Both the position numbers and the translations under genes were made by a program. Below are positions 1 through 7,209 of a DNA stretch of 35,999 nucleotides, in pieces. Numbering within the stretch: position 1 is the first letter of the stretch; each line of letters opens with the position of its first letter. Origin of the DNA: a virus; IMG/VR virus record IMGVR_UViG_3300015206_000007, positions 1 through 35,999 of that record. The stretch is one strand, 5' to 3'. The notes below the pieces were generated by a model. The model saw nothing but the letters and a program-made list of their open reading frames with translations, had not been told where the DNA came from and searched no databases.

Positions 1-54
1 GAACGCCGACCATGTCATGCCGCCGGCCGAGACGGTGACGGATTCAGGTCCCAT
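1..54 (-). CDS. Baseplate hub protein, Mu gpP-like (N-terminal fragment, runs off window)
   Basis: Only the first 18 codons are present, beginning ATG at 54 and leaving the window at base 1. The peptide starts MGPESVTVSAGGMTWSAF, which resembles the N-terminus of Mu gpP-type hub proteins (a short beta-strand, a GG turn, then a W). Position supports this, because in Mu the DNA-circularization protein N is followed directly by P. The start lies inside the last codons of the preceding 37-aa gene, an 11-base overlap. The family call rests mostly on gene order. Confidence 0.45.
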   Translation of the reverse strand, partial: MGPESVTVSAGGMTWSAF

Positions 55-157
55 GAATGAACGTCCACGCGATCAGAAACATAGAGGCTGCAACAAGGAG
101 GACAGCAATTGTCGCCCATGGTTCCGGAAGGTTTCGTTGATTGGGGCGATACGTCAT
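44..157 (-). CDS. Small single-pass membrane protein, 37 aa
   Basis: ATG at 157, TGA at 44-46. The product starts MTYRPNQRNLPEPW and then has one hydrophobic stretch (about residues 15-34, rich in A, I, V, L, M and F), so it is probably an inner-membrane peptide. It starts 15 bp after the stop of the DNA-circularization gene and overlaps the start of the gpP-like gene, so it fits the operon without disturbing it. No family is recognised. A small membrane protein among tail genes could be a lysis or superinfection-exclusion factor, but nothing in the sequence decides that. Confidence 0.5.
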   Translation of the reverse strand: MTYRPNQRNLPEPWATIAVLLVAASMFLIAWTFIHGT

Positions 158-172
158 GCAGCCGCGACTCTT

Positions 173-1543
173 TTACAACGGTGGCGCCGGCCATGCGGTC
201 GGCAGGCCCGGCGCGGCGAAGCCCGGCGCCAGAGCCAGGAATTCGCGCGGCATGAATGACGGATGCCGCACATTGTTGCGCAGCGTCAGATCGACCGCAC
301 GCGTCGCGTCCTGATAGAGCCGCCACGCCCATACCAATGCCGGCAGCGATGCCCTCGCCTCGACGGTGACGATCGGCGCCAGATTGGCGATCAGTTGCGT
401 CAGGAACTGCACCACGCTGCCCTGCAGCGCCTCGATCGCGAGGTAAAGCCCGGCGAACGCTGCACCCGGGCAGTTGTTGAGTTCGATCTCGAAACGCTCG
501 GAGGCTTCCGCGCGCGCCGAGACGCCGCTCGGCCGGTCGGTATAGGTGATGTTCAAGAGCGCCGTCGCCCATGCGGTCAGCGCGGCAAGCCGCACCAGCT
601 GCTGCGCGCCGAGCACGTTCTGCGCGGCATTGGCCGCATTCTCCGAAAGTGCCGCCGCGATTCCGGCCTTCGTCGCTGCCAGCGGCGGTCCGAACACATC
701 GACGATCGAGGCCATCGCATCGCGCGCCACCGGCGGCGACATGCCGGCCGCGAGCGTGCCGACCGTCGAGACAACAGCCGAGGCCAGCGCTGTGATGCCG
801 GCATTGACCGGCAGGGTCGGATTCGGCGTGGTCGGCGCAGGCGTGCCCATGCTGGCGGCGAGGTTCGCCACATCCGAAGTGTTCGGCCCTGCCGGATCGA
901 GCAGCAACGGCGCGGCCAGCGCGATCGCCTGGTCTTGTGCGGCGACAGTTTGCGAGGTCGCAACCGCGACCGCATTCGACGTGCGCACCACGTCGACGGT
1001 CGCAATGCCGGCCTGCACTTCGTTGGCGGCGGCGGCCGCGACATATTCCGGCTGGTCGGCGATCGTGAACAGCCGGGGCGAGACGCTGACGATCGCGGCG
1101 GCGAGCGCCTGCGCCGCGGTGACCGCCTGCTGCGCCAGAAACGGCGCCGAGACCAGCGGCGTCGGTGCACCCTCTTTGACGAACTTGAGATCGAACCCGA
1201 TGCGGCCCATGCGGTCTTTTTCGAAAGTCCGCTTGAAGGGCTTCATCGCCCGCACCAGCACCGGGCCATCGGTCGGCAGCACCAGCAGTCCTGGACCGTG
1301 CGATTCCAGCACGGCCACGAAGGCATTCGCCTGGGCGTCGGCGGTGTCGCCGGTGAGGTACGCGGTGCCGGAATAATACCGCGCCGACAGTCCCATATCC
1401 TCGTTGAAGTTCTGATCCGATCCCGGAAATTCGTGCACGACGATGTCGGGCCCGCCTTCCAGCTCGTTGCTCTCGAAAAAGAACGGGAAGCCTTTAAAAC
1501 TTGCGCTCCATAATGTTTGAGACCAGTTCCTCACTGCTGGCAT
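173..1543 (-). CDS. DNA circularization protein, Mu gpN-like (tail/baseplate)
   Basis: 456 aa. The N-terminal ~110 residues match the DNA-circularization N-terminal domain of Mu gpN: an opening W-x(5)-W-x-ASFKG, then HEFPGSDQNFNEDMG, and further on a stretch with LPTDGPVLVRAMK and KDRMGRIGFDLKF. The rest is long, Ala-rich and mostly helical. In Mu this protein is a tail/baseplate component made after the tape measure protein. Here it follows the tape measure gene, with a muralytic-candidate gene and an HNH gene between. The ATG at 1543 overlaps the HNH stop by 13 bases. Family call is strong; the virion location is inferred from Mu. Confidence 0.88.
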   Translation of the reverse strand: MPAVRNWSQTLWSASFKGFPFFFESNELEGGPDIVVHEFPGSDQNFNEDMGLSARYYSGTAYLTGDTADAQANAFVAVLESHGPGLLVLPTDGPVLVRAMKPFKRTFEKDRMGRIGFDLKFVKEGAPTPLVSAPFLAQQAVTAAQALAAAIVSVSPRLFTIADQPEYVAAAAANEVQAGIATVDVVRTSNAVAVATSQTVAAQDQAIALAAPLLLDPAGPNTSDVANLAASMGTPAPTTPNPTLPVNAGITALASAVVSTVGTLAAGMSPPVARDAMASIVDVFGPPLAATKAGIAAALSENAANAAQNVLGAQQLVRLAALTAWATALLNITYTDRPSGVSARAEASERFEIELNNCPGAAFAGLYLAIEALQGSVVQFLTQLIANLAPIVTVEARASLPALVWAWRLYQDATRAVDLTLRNNVRHPSFMPREFLALAPGFAAPGLPTAWPAPPL

Positions 1544-2478
1544 GATGGCGCACCCACTCGCTTTTCGAATTCTTCAGCGTCGGTATCACGCTTCCGAAAA
1601 TTACAGGGAGCGCAGAGCCCTTGAAGGTTGTTAGGCCAATTTGAACCGCCTTTGGCTAGCGGCTTTATATGATCGATATGGCGGTTCTGGCCGCTAATGT
1701 CGGTGCTGCAGTAGTTGCAGCGGAAGTTTTGCCGCACGAGAATTGCTTCGATGTCATCGGCGGTATGGAAACCCTCGGCGGCTTTGCTCCGCGCCCGATA
1801 GTTTCGGCCGGCCGACCGCGCAACTTCCCTGCCCCTCCGGGTCGACATACGTCTCCGATGCTCATCGAGCCGTTGCTTTTTTACAGATGGAGAGCTTCGT
1901 CGGAGTCTTTGATATTCCAAGCGCTCTGTCCGATAGGTTTCATCCGTTGCATAACGCACTCTGTTTCGTTCGCTCAAGGCCTTTCGCACCTCGGGCCTCG
2001 CCTGCCGCTCCCGGCTCTTGCGATCCGCCTCACGACGAAAATCCGGATCGTTCCGGTATTTTTTTATGAATCGAGCGAGATTTTTCGCGCGTTCAACCGC
2101 GGCGTATTCGGGCCTCGATCTACGCTTCCTTTTTGCCGCGTAATAGGCCGCCCGAAATTCCGGATCAGTGGCGAGCCGCTCCCTTTGTCGCGTGTTGCGC
2201 GCAACCCTGGCTGACGGCTGTTGTTGATATGCCCTAACCTTCTCGCGCTGTGCGTCCCGCCAAGCCGGGTCTTCCCGCCGCTTGTTTTTCTGCCAAGCTT
2301 TTGAGTGTTCAACGGAACAGACGATGCAGGTGAACGTGGAAACGAGCCGCGGCGCGACATGACCATGCTTGCAGGCTTGCCCCGTAAAATACTGCTTGAG
2401 GCCCTTGGTCCGAGCATCTTTCCGGGAAATTATTTGCATCGAACCAATATATCTGAGGTTGCACGCCGTGGCCATCAT
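1531..2478 (-). CDS. Free-standing HNH endonuclease (homing type)
   Basis: 315 aa. The C-terminus is a zinc-braced HNH nuclease: C254-x2-C257, then HIDHIKPLAKGGSNWPNNL from residue 267, then C289-x2-C292. The N-terminus (residues ~15-60) has an ISRKDARTKGLKQYFTG segment followed by C-x-HGH and C-x2-C, like the DNA-binding domain of phage homing endonucleases. The middle is a long Arg/Lys-rich helical linker with repeated RxxY/DPxFR-like units. It overlaps the preceding gene by ATGA (ATG 2478) and the next gene by 13 bases. A start at Met-14 (2439) is also possible. Its base composition is lower in GC than its neighbours. It is probably a mobile gene with no role in the virion. Confidence 0.9.
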   Translation of the reverse strand: MMATACNLRYIGSMQIISRKDARTKGLKQYFTGQACKHGHVAPRLVSTFTCIVCSVEHSKAWQKNKRREDPAWRDAQREKVRAYQQQPSARVARNTRQRERLATDPEFRAAYYAAKRKRRSRPEYAAVERAKNLARFIKKYRNDPDFRREADRKSRERQARPEVRKALSERNRVRYATDETYRTERLEYQRLRRSSPSVKKQRLDEHRRRMSTRRGREVARSAGRNYRARSKAAEGFHTADDIEAILVRQNFRCNYCSTDISGQNRHIDHIKPLAKGGSNWPNNLQGLCAPCNFRKRDTDAEEFEKRVGAPSCQQ

Positions 2479-3452
2479 CGTTCCTTTTCAACAATGATGC
2501 CAGGCAGATCGTGGCCCGTGTTTTTGTTTCCGCCTCCCTGGGCGGCAACATCCGGCTCGGCCATCGGCGCGCCGCGAGAACCTTGAAGCGCCTTGATCCT
2601 TTCTTCCGCCGCGCGAGCATTTGCCGCTGCATATTCACGCTGATGCCGCTCGTGAAAGGCTTCCGATCCCGCGAATCCCCAATTGTTGAAACGCTCGCGA
2701 TTGATGTTAACGCCGATGCCGCCTCGGGAGTAGTTAGGGTCGCCGGCGCTGCCCTGGTCGGTGTAACCCCTCACCACGTTGCTGCCGGCCAGCGCCTGAT
2801 CGATACGACCGTACATCGCCGATGCGTTGCCGAAATGCGAGTTGATCGAGCCATTTCTCATGGGACCATAGAAGCTCCGCCCGCCGCCAATCGACGGATG
2901 GCCGACGATCATGTCATGCAGCGTCAACGGCGCTTCACTACGTTTGGCGCGCGCCTCGTTCACCAGCTCGGTGCGGTTCATCAGGCTCTCGGCAACACCA
3001 GGGCCGGCTCCGGGATTTTCAGCGCTGACGATGGCGCCGAGCAATCGTTTGGTCACCGGATGCTCATCCAGCTCTTTCCTGAATGGGGCGCGGCGCGCCG
3101 AGAGGTAAGCAGCGCCGCCGGTTAGTGGTGCACCCAAGGCAGCGGACGAATCCGCTCGCGCACCATCGCCGCCGTCCATCGTCGGCTCGCTATAGGGCGT
3201 ATGGTGGCGATGATGCCGACGGCCCACCTCGCCGCCGCCGCGGAGATCGCCCTGCTCGCGCATCGCCAGCCGCGGCCCTGCGGCGATAGCTGAAGACGTA
3301 TCCGGAAGATCGCCCTCCAGGCTGTTCACCCCGGTCGCGCCGCGCGCGGTGCCGCTGCGGCCGCCGACGGTGATGCCGTTGCGGATATTGGACGCGACGG
3401 CGCTGTTGAAGCCGGAGCCGACATTGACCTTGAGCTGCAGATTGATGGCCAT
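2475..3452 (-). CDS. Tail-associated protein, candidate peptidoglycan hydrolase
   Basis: 325 aa from ATG 3452, which follows the tape measure stop by one base. Residues 1-40 (MAINLQLKVNVGSGFNSAV...) resemble the short leader of tail proteins after the tape measure gene. Residues ~120-290 form a compact globular segment with the pattern AIVSAENPGAGPGVAESLMNRT and later FYGPMRNGSINSHFGNA. These recall SleB-type cell-wall hydrolases, in which a conserved Glu near A-x-AEN begins the domain. The C-terminal ~45 residues are Ala/Arg-rich helix. A tail lysozyme next to the tape measure gene would be normal, but I cannot confirm catalytic residues. It could also be a plain structural protein. Confidence 0.5.
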   Translation of the reverse strand: MAINLQLKVNVGSGFNSAVASNIRNGITVGGRSGTARGATGVNSLEGDLPDTSSAIAAGPRLAMREQGDLRGGGEVGRRHHRHHTPYSEPTMDGGDGARADSSAALGAPLTGGAAYLSARRAPFRKELDEHPVTKRLLGAIVSAENPGAGPGVAESLMNRTELVNEARAKRSEAPLTLHDMIVGHPSIGGGRSFYGPMRNGSINSHFGNASAMYGRIDQALAGSNVVRGYTDQGSAGDPNYSRGGIGVNINRERFNNWGFAGSEAFHERHQREYAAANARAAEERIKALQGSRGAPMAEPDVAAQGGGNKNTGHDLPGIIVEKER

Positions 3453-3453
3453 G

Positions 3454-5379
3454 CTACGGCTGCGGCCCGGCTTCCGGCATCGACAACCCGGTCGATCCGG
3501 CGGTGCCGACCCCACCCCCAGGTGACGGACCGAACACGTTGATCTCGTTGCGCACGGCCTGCACGATGCGGCTGATGAAACTGTCTGATGGTTCGACCTG
3601 GACGCTGACATTGAGGTCGGCCGAGCCCTTGACTTCCGGCTGCGGTATCCCCGCCGCATAGGCGCTCGCAGGCTGCCACACACCGAACGGCAATGCGCCG
3701 CTCTGCTTGCCTCCCGGCGGAGGCGCAGGTGTCTCCCACGGCGCCGGCGCCATCTTGTCTTCGTCGGTTTCGGGGATGCCGAACGTCGATCGCAGATAGC
3801 TGCGCAGCGAATGATCGTGGTCGCGCTTCATTGCATCGAGCAGCTCGAATCCGCCGACGAGACCCGCATTCAAGCCGCCGCTTGCTGCGCTCAAAATAGT
3901 TCCGAGAAGAGAGGGGCCCGCTTCTGCCAATGCGGCCTCTCCCGCCGGGGCCGCGCCAGGGCGCAGCAAGCGGCCGATCCCGCGCACACCCCGATAACCC
4001 AGATACCCAGAAACGGCGGTAGCGGCCGCCGTACCGCCGGCCAGAGTCGCGGCACTGGCAACCGGATGTTTAGTCGCCGCATCCTCCAGCGCAACGAGCG
4101 CGGAGGCAATGGCATTGAGGCCTGCGGCAGCAGGTTCGGCCAACGGACCGCCGGCTATTGCCAACAGATTCTTGAATTGCTCGTTGACGCCCGCCCAAGC
4201 GATGAACGGATCCTTAGCTTGAAATGTATCCGCGGCCTCGAGTCCCTTGGCGCCATGCACAAGGGCCCAATCCTTTTCGATGCGGGCCTGTTGGGTCGCA
4301 AAGATCGCCGCCATCTGCGCCGCAGTGCCCTGCTGGAAGATGGTGGCAAGCACCGCCTGGATTTCGTCCGGCTTGGTAATGCCGTGCTTGGTCAGCGCCG
4401 GCAGCAGCCGCTCATTGACCCAGGCGTAGGGATCGGACGCCGCGAGGTCCGCGCCCTTGACCCCTCCCGGCAGCAATCCCTTGATTGAGCCGGTCTTGGT
4501 ACGGACCACCTTGTCCTCGTTGATGAGGCCAAGCTTTTCCATTTCCTTGACCGACTGTTCCTTGATGCGGCCGCCGACGATCGCCTGATAGAAGCTCGAC
4601 ATCGCCTTGCCGGCCGAGGAGCCGCCGAGTTCCTGCGCCAGCGTCGGCGCGGTCTCCAGCATGAATTTTTCCGACAGGTTCTGGGTAGACTGCCGGCCGT
4701 ATTTGAACATCTCATAGTAATCGGTCGGCCGCAGCGTATCGCCGAACACGTTGATGGCCTTCGCCATGCCCTGCAGATACGACCGGAATTTCTCGGGGTC
4801 CATGGTGACGCCCTTGATCTCCATGCCCTTCACCAGCTTGTCGAAGTCCTCGGCGAGCTCCTCGGCGTGCTCGGGATGAGCGCCTTGGGCTGCCACGCGC
4901 AGCTTCAAAACAGGATCGAGGATCTTGGCAGCCTCTTCATAGGTGCCGACGATCGCGCGCATGTTGCGCATGCTGTGCATGATCGTGGTCTGCGAGAGCG
5001 ACTTGTAGCGATGCGACAATTCGCCGGAGAGCTTTTCGGACTCGGCGATTTCGTTCTCGGACATGCCGGACACATCCATGCGCACCGCCTCGTGCGCCCG
5101 TTCGGCGGCCGCCTTGACGGTGTTGTGGATCAAGGAATGGACGCCATGGAATCCGCCGGCGCCGCCGGCTGTCGCCGCTACAGGCGCCAGCGTATGCATA
5201 GTCTTTTGCAGAGTTCCGATGGTGTGATTGACGCGACTGACGCCAGACGACGTGATGCCCTGCAGCGACCTCATCGCCGACGATAGGTTCTTCGCGCTCC
5301 TGGCAACATTATCGAAGACACGACTCGCTCCGCGATCCTCGCCTATGATTGCGGCGACTGATGTAATCTCTCGCGACAT
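3454..5379 (-). CDS. Tail tape measure protein
   Basis: 641 aa from the ATG at 5379, chosen because it lies one base after the preceding stop (TGA-A-ATG); the reading frame is open further upstream but only over the coding end of that gene. The protein is long, Ala/Gly-rich and mainly helical, with a hydrophobic stretch near residues ~440-480 (GGTAAATAVSGYLGYRG). Near its end is a short tail-protein signature, LNVSVQVEPSDSFISRIVQA. Its size, its position after the tail chaperone and before the DNA-circularization gene, and its composition all fit the tape measure protein that sets tail length and enters the cell with DNA. The length is short for a Mu-type tail but reasonable. Confidence 0.85.
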   Translation of the reverse strand: MSREITSVAAIIGEDRGASRVFDNVARSAKNLSSAMRSLQGITSSGVSRVNHTIGTLQKTMHTLAPVAATAGGAGGFHGVHSLIHNTVKAAAERAHEAVRMDVSGMSENEIAESEKLSGELSHRYKSLSQTTIMHSMRNMRAIVGTYEEAAKILDPVLKLRVAAQGAHPEHAEELAEDFDKLVKGMEIKGVTMDPEKFRSYLQGMAKAINVFGDTLRPTDYYEMFKYGRQSTQNLSEKFMLETAPTLAQELGGSSAGKAMSSFYQAIVGGRIKEQSVKEMEKLGLINEDKVVRTKTGSIKGLLPGGVKGADLAASDPYAWVNERLLPALTKHGITKPDEIQAVLATIFQQGTAAQMAAIFATQQARIEKDWALVHGAKGLEAADTFQAKDPFIAWAGVNEQFKNLLAIAGGPLAEPAAAGLNAIASALVALEDAATKHPVASAATLAGGTAAATAVSGYLGYRGVRGIGRLLRPGAAPAGEAALAEAGPSLLGTILSAASGGLNAGLVGGFELLDAMKRDHDHSLRSYLRSTFGIPETDEDKMAPAPWETPAPPPGGKQSGALPFGVWQPASAYAAGIPQPEVKGSADLNVSVQVEPSDSFISRIVQAVRNEINVFGPSPGGGVGTAGSTGLSMPEAGPQP

Positions 5380-5380
5380 T

Positions 5381-6256
5381 TCAGGCCCTCGCCTCGATGT
5401 CGCGGGAGCGCAGCACGATGCCGTTGCCGGCATTGCCGCGCCAATGTGCCTCCACCCACACGAAGACCGGCTCGACCCGACCGGCAGTCAACAGGCGCAG
5501 ATGGCCGATGACCTGATGCAGGCGAATGCCGTGGCTGTCATTACCAACACGCGATGGCCCGCGGCTTCGTTCTGGTTTTGGCAGCTTCAGCGACACGCGG
5601 TTGAACGAAAGCAGCGGCAGGCGCCCGCGACGAAGGCGAGCCTTCCGAAGTTTCGCCGGCGGCTCATACCCTTTTATCTCGACGGCGCGATGCAGATTCA
5701 ACAGCGCGCAGGCCGCCATGAAGAAGCGCAGATAGTTCGAGGAGATCACCTCAATGAGATCTTCCTTGGAATCAAACGCCGCGTCGACCAAATCGCTGAA
5801 GCTTATTTTCAGCCCCGTCGTCCCGAATTGGTAGTGGGGCAGAGCCGCGAGAAGGATGGGATCCTCACCGCACGCAAAGCAGACAAAGAAGCAAACGCTC
5901 ATGAAACCAGCATCGAGCGATTGCCACCACAGTCCTAAACGCTTGCCTTCGAACGACCATTCGAACCAGCCACATGGAACGGGCGGCTTTGCTATTCGGC
6001 CTGCTATCTCGAAGGAGACGTTGTCCTCAATGATGTTGAAACTGCTCTGAACGACATTCTGATCAAAACTGAACCGCGCCGCCGCTTGCCGGGCCTCGGC
6101 GGCATAGACCGCACCCATGCTCCGATGCGGAAGCATGACGTGATTGCGTTGCCAGGGAAGGCCGAGTGACGTTCGCACACGCTGCAGCAATGACGTCAGA
6201 TCGCCGCCATCAGTATATGGCATCATCGCAAGCAAATCGTCAGCAAGAGATGTCAC
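5381..6256 (-). CDS. Unknown phage protein between tail chaperone and tape measure genes
   Basis: 291 aa, GTG start at 6254-6256. This GTG overlaps the TGA that ends the -1 frameshifted chaperone product (GTGA), good evidence for the start. No family is recognised with certainty. The C-terminal ~50 residues carry a G-H-x-R ... V-W-V-x-A-H-W-R-G pattern that I recall from other alphaproteobacterial phage proteins. The middle contains a Cys/Phe-rich hydrophobic stretch (SVCFFVCFACGED). GC is lower than in neighbouring structural genes. In Mu the chaperone is followed directly by the tape measure gene, so this looks like an inserted cargo gene that has become translationally coupled. Confidence 0.7.
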   Translation of the reverse strand: MTSLADDLLAMMPYTDGGDLTSLLQRVRTSLGLPWQRNHVMLPHRSMGAVYAAEARQAAARFSFDQNVVQSSFNIIEDNVSFEIAGRIAKPPVPCGWFEWSFEGKRLGLWWQSLDAGFMSVCFFVCFACGEDPILLAALPHYQFGTTGLKISFSDLVDAAFDSKEDLIEVISSNYLRFFMAACALLNLHRAVEIKGYEPPAKLRKARLRRGRLPLLSFNRVSLKLPKPERSRGPSRVGNDSHGIRLHQVIGHLRLLTAGRVEPVFVWVEAHWRGNAGNGIVLRSRDIEARA

Positions 6257-6710
6257 TTTATAACCTTATTTTTGAGACCGCGCCCAATCCAGTAGCGAAT
6301 ATCAGACAGCGACAATTTCGCCGCCGATACCGCGTCGACCCAGCGCAGTTCGATCAGGATGTCGACGTGCCGTCGGATTTCTTCGACCGGATCGCGGCCT
6401 CTTGGGAGAGCCTCGACCGGGCCGTGGTAAAAAAATCGAGCACAGCATCTTTCAGCTTGAGGGTGTCGAGAATACCGAACTGCCGCACCAACAGCCCGTC
6501 GAATGGCTCCTGCACCAGGGCCTCGATGTAGCCCCTGATCGCATCGGTGTTTTCCGCCGAGTAGACCACGCTGCCGTCGGTTGCGTAGCCGCGCGAATAT
6601 GGTTCGCCGAACTTCATGATCTCAGCGAATCCGGGCTCGCGCAGCGTCACGCGCGAGGCCGGACTCCCATGGACCATGGCCGGCTTCTCTAGATCAATGG
6701 TGATGGACAT
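6253..6710 (-). CDS. Tail assembly chaperone, -1 frameshift fusion product (gpGT-like)
   Basis: If ribosomes slip back one base at 6429-6435, the first 94 codons join 58 more codons and end at TGA 6253-6255, giving 152 aa. The added tail starts YHGPVEALPRGRD and continues with EEIRRHVDILIELRWVDA and LSLSDIRYWIGRGLKNK. That is a helical segment with normal composition, as in the T part of other phages. The shifted frame is open exactly up to the start of the next gene, and its stop overlaps that GTG start as GTGA. The zero frame instead ends 99 bases earlier with no coupling. This makes the fusion very likely to be the functional second product. Confidence 0.85.
6354..6710 (-). CDS. Tail assembly chaperone, zero-frame product (lambda gpG / Mu gp41 type)
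   Basis: 118 aa from ATG 6710, with AGAGG just upstream as ribosome binding site. It opens MSITIDLEKPAMVHG, then VTLREPGFAEIMKFGEP, typical of the small chaperones that coat the tape measure protein during contractile tail assembly. It lies between the tail tube gene and the tape measure gene (one cargo gene intervenes), the standard position. At codons 92-94 the mRNA reads GAT TTT TTT, a T TTT TTT slippery heptamer, so this product is the unshifted form. Family identity comes from position, size, N-terminal pattern and the frameshift. Confidence 0.85.
   Translation of the reverse strand: MSITIDLEKPAMVHGSPASRVTLREPGFAEIMKFGEPYSRGYATDGSVVYSAENTDAIRGYIEALVQEPFDGLLVRQFGILDTLKLKDAVLDFFTTARSRLSQEAAIRSKKSDGTSTS
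6429..6435 (-). promoter_or_regulatory. Programmed -1 ribosomal frameshift site (T TTT TTT)
   Basis: The - strand reads CTC GAT TTT TTT ACC in the chaperone frame. A seven-T run placed as X XXY YYZ lets both tRNAs re-pair after slipping by one base. Downstream bases TACCACGGCCCGGTCGAGG are GC-rich and may pair with later sequence, but I could not establish a defined stimulatory stem or pseudoknot. Conservation of such sites in tail chaperone genes is established for long-tailed phages. Confidence 0.85.
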
Positions 6711-6762
6711 AGGACCTCTAACTTCAATGCAAAAAGTGACGACGCTACAAGCCCGGTCGCGC

Positions 6763-7149
6763 CTAGCTGTTGGTCAGCCGCTGATAGGTGCCGCCGCGGA
6801 TGCTCAGTCCGTCGACCTCGCCTGTCGAGGTGTTGACCTCGGCGGTGCCAATGAACCGCGTGCGCGTGAACAGATGGGTGCGCCCGTTGGTGAGCTCGGT
6901 CACCGTGACGTTGCCGATCAGCAGCATGATCGCCGCCCAGTCGATGTCGCCGACGTTGCGAAACTTGATCTTGACGCCCGGCGACTTCGGCTTCATCTCG
7001 TAAGATTCGGTGCCATCCTGGTTGGTTTTCGACGAAACTTCAAACGTGCCGGGATCGATCGTGATCTCGGCGTCCGACGGCGGAATCACGATCGCGCCGA
7101 ACTTGAAGGTGATCAGGCCGCCGAACTGGCCGGAGACTTCTGCGGGCAT
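6763..7149 (-). CDS. Tail tube protein, Mu gpM-like
   Basis: 128 aa from ATG 7149 with GGGAG about 10 bases upstream. It is a small beta-rich protein starting MPAEVSGQFGGLITFKFGAI, with later PGVKIKFRNVGDIDWAAIM and NGRTHLFTRTRFIGTAEVN, a pattern I associate with the Mu-type tail tube (inner tube) family. It follows the sheath gene and precedes the chaperone gene, the fixed order in contractile-tailed phages. It would polymerise on the tape measure protein to form the DNA channel. Confidence 0.88.
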   Translation of the reverse strand: MPAEVSGQFGGLITFKFGAIVIPPSDAEITIDPGTFEVSSKTNQDGTESYEMKPKSPGVKIKFRNVGDIDWAAIMLLIGNVTVTELTNGRTHLFTRTRFIGTAEVNTSTGEVDGLSIRGGTYQRLTNS

Positions 7150-7209
7150 TTAAGTCGCTCCCAATGAATGAGGTGAAGATTGATCGTTTTCGCGCGGCCG
7201 AACGGCGCG

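Noticed and set aside
263-1513. Long open + strand frame opposite the DNA-circularization gene
   Set aside because: High-GC antisense shadow; Arg/His-rich composition with no domain, and the - strand gene has a clear family match.
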